Positions 5,800 to 6,583 of a stretch of 6,583 nucleotides of DNA are shown one piece after another. The notes beneath the pieces were generated by a model, which saw only the letters and a program-made list of their open reading frames with translations, was not told where the DNA came from and did not search any database. Both the position numbers and the translations under genes were made by a program. The stretch is taken from assembly GCA_937871685.1 (NCBI GenBank), contig CALMOL010000425.1, forward strand, positions 1 through 6,583, read 5' to 3'. Positions within the stretch are counted from its first letter, which is position 1. Every line of letters starts with the position of its first letter. The DNA comes from an uncultured Verrucomicrobiota bacterium. Lineage in GTDB: Bacteria > Verrucomicrobiota > Verrucomicrobiia > Chthoniobacterales > SZAS-18.

Positions 5800-6583
5800 A
5801 TGCCCGCCAATCCCTTCAACGGCCAGACCGACTACGGCATCGGCATCGGCCTCCGGGTGCCGCACTACCGGCACATCCTCGCCGAGAAGCCGACCGTCGA
5901 TTGGTTCGAGATCATCTCGGAGAACTTCATGGTGGACGGCGGCCGCCCGCTGGAGGTGCTCGACGAGATCCTCGAGCAATACCGTGTCGTGCAGCACGGC
6001 GTGGCGATGTATTTTGGCTCCGCGGACAAGCTGAACCGCGAGCATCTCAAGAAGCTCAAGCGCCTGGTGAAGCGCACGAACACGCCTTGGCTTTCCGACC
6101 ATCTCTGCTGGGGCAGCGTGGATGGGCGCTACACGCACGACCTCCTGCCGATGCCCTACACGACGGCCTCGGCGCGGCACACCGCCCAGCGCATCCGCGA
6201 GGCGCGCGATTATCTCGAGGTGCCCATCTGCGTGGAAAACGTGAGCTCTTACGCCGAGTTTCACGTCTCGGACATGACCGAGTGGGAGTTCCTCACCGAG
6301 GTCGTGGAGCGAGCCGACTGCGGCATCCTGCTCGACGTGAACAACATCTACGTCTCCTCGCAGAACCATTCCTTCAACCCGCTCGACTACATCGAGCGCG
6401 TGCCGCACCACCGCGTGGGACAGATCCACATCGCGGGGCATTCCAAATACGAGCGGTTCATCCTCGACACCCACGACGCCCCGGTATGCGACCCGGTGTG
6501 GAGACTTTACGACCGCGCCATCGAGCTCTGCGGGCACACCGCCACGCTGCTTGAATGGGACGATAGCATCCCCTCCTTTGATG
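5800..6583 (+). CDS. bufB: DUF692 multinuclear non-heme iron oxidase (MNIO), bufferin maturase, 3' end missing
   Basis: TIM-barrel iron enzyme of the DUF692/MNIO family (relatives MbnB, TglH) that oxidises cysteines of a partner peptide. The frame from ATG 5800 stays open to the window edge: 261 residues, against about 280-300 for the family, so only the C-terminal end is missing. Conserved blocks are GIGIGLRVPHY at 13-23, WFEIISENF at 35-43 and VQHGV at 64-68 (His66). LSDHLCWGS at 98-106 has Asp100 and His101; VENVSSY at 145-151 has Glu146 and Asn147. LLDVNNIYVSS at 177-187, QIHIAGH at 208-214, LDTHDAPV at 222-229 and LLEWDDSIP at 250-258 complete the set. These His, Asp, Glu and Asn residues are the family's metal-ligand and active-site positions, and none is missing. 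The start is preceded by a pyrimidine-rich, SD-less tract. It should modify the peptide encoded 80 bases upstream in the cytoplasm before export. Confidence 0.93.
   Translation, partial: MPANPFNGQTDYGIGIGLRVPHYRHILAEKPTVDWFEIISENFMVDGGRPLEVLDEILEQYRVVQHGVAMYFGSADKLNREHLKKLKRLVKRTNTPWLSDHLCWGSVDGRYTHDLLPMPYTTASARHTAQRIREARDYLEVPICVENVSSYAEFHVSDMTEWEFLTEVVERADCGILLDVNNIYVSSQNHSFNPLDYIERVPHHRVGQIHIAGHSKYERFILDTHDAPVCDPVWRLYDRAIELCGHTATLLEWDDSIPSFD

Noticed and set aside
5416..6537. A 373-codon open frame on the minus strand opposite the bufferin and DUF692 genes
   Set aside because: It mirrors the codon pattern of the real + strand genes, has no recognisable domain, and the + strand products have clear family motifs.

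Overview
The window is GC-rich chromosomal DNA of a Gram-negative bacterium. It has Sec-exported products, no obvious Shine-Dalgarno sequence before most starts, and GC-rich palindromic repeats between genes. The gene set and the leaderless-looking, pyrimidine-rich starts would fit Verrucomicrobiota (for example Opitutaceae). That placement is an inference with moderate to low confidence, because no rRNA or other decisive marker is present. All genes read on the + strand.

Layout. (1) Positions 1-1968 are the 3' part of a gene for an M13 (neprilysin/PepO-type) zinc metallopeptidase. (2) Positions 1969-2206 are non-coding and hold a 155-bp REPIN/BIME-like element, two nearly identical GC palindromes in opposite orientation; the first also looks like a terminator for the peptidase gene. 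(3) 2207-2389 encodes a 60-residue protein with two membrane segments (DUF5670-like). (4) 2435-3151 encodes a nucleoside-phosphorylase-fold protein (MTA/SAH nucleosidase or HpnG-like). (5) 3152-3390 is non-coding and holds a 181-bp inverted repeat whose arms have a 9-bp period. (6) 3391-4359 is trpS. (7) 4545-5240 encodes a DUF2064/TIGR04282-type glycosyltransferase-like protein with a degenerate N-terminal motif and a codon bias different from trpS. (8) A near-consensus sigma-70 promoter lies over the stop codon of that gene. It is followed by a leader of about 180 nt with a hairpin, then by a bufferin-type cassette: a secreted six-cysteine peptide (5450-5719) and its DUF692/MNIO maturase (5800 to the window end, cut off).

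The most interesting part is the last 1.35 kb. The small peptide has a Sec signal and two copies of a CX5CX5C block rich in Lys and Gly. The enzyme just downstream belongs to the multinuclear non-heme iron oxidase family, known to convert cysteines of such peptides into copper-binding heterocycles. Together they look like a BufA2-BufB copper-chelating RiPP system with its own promoter. The usual third component (DUF2063, BufC) would be expected just beyond the right edge. The other genes look like housekeeping or accessory genes without a clear shared pathway.
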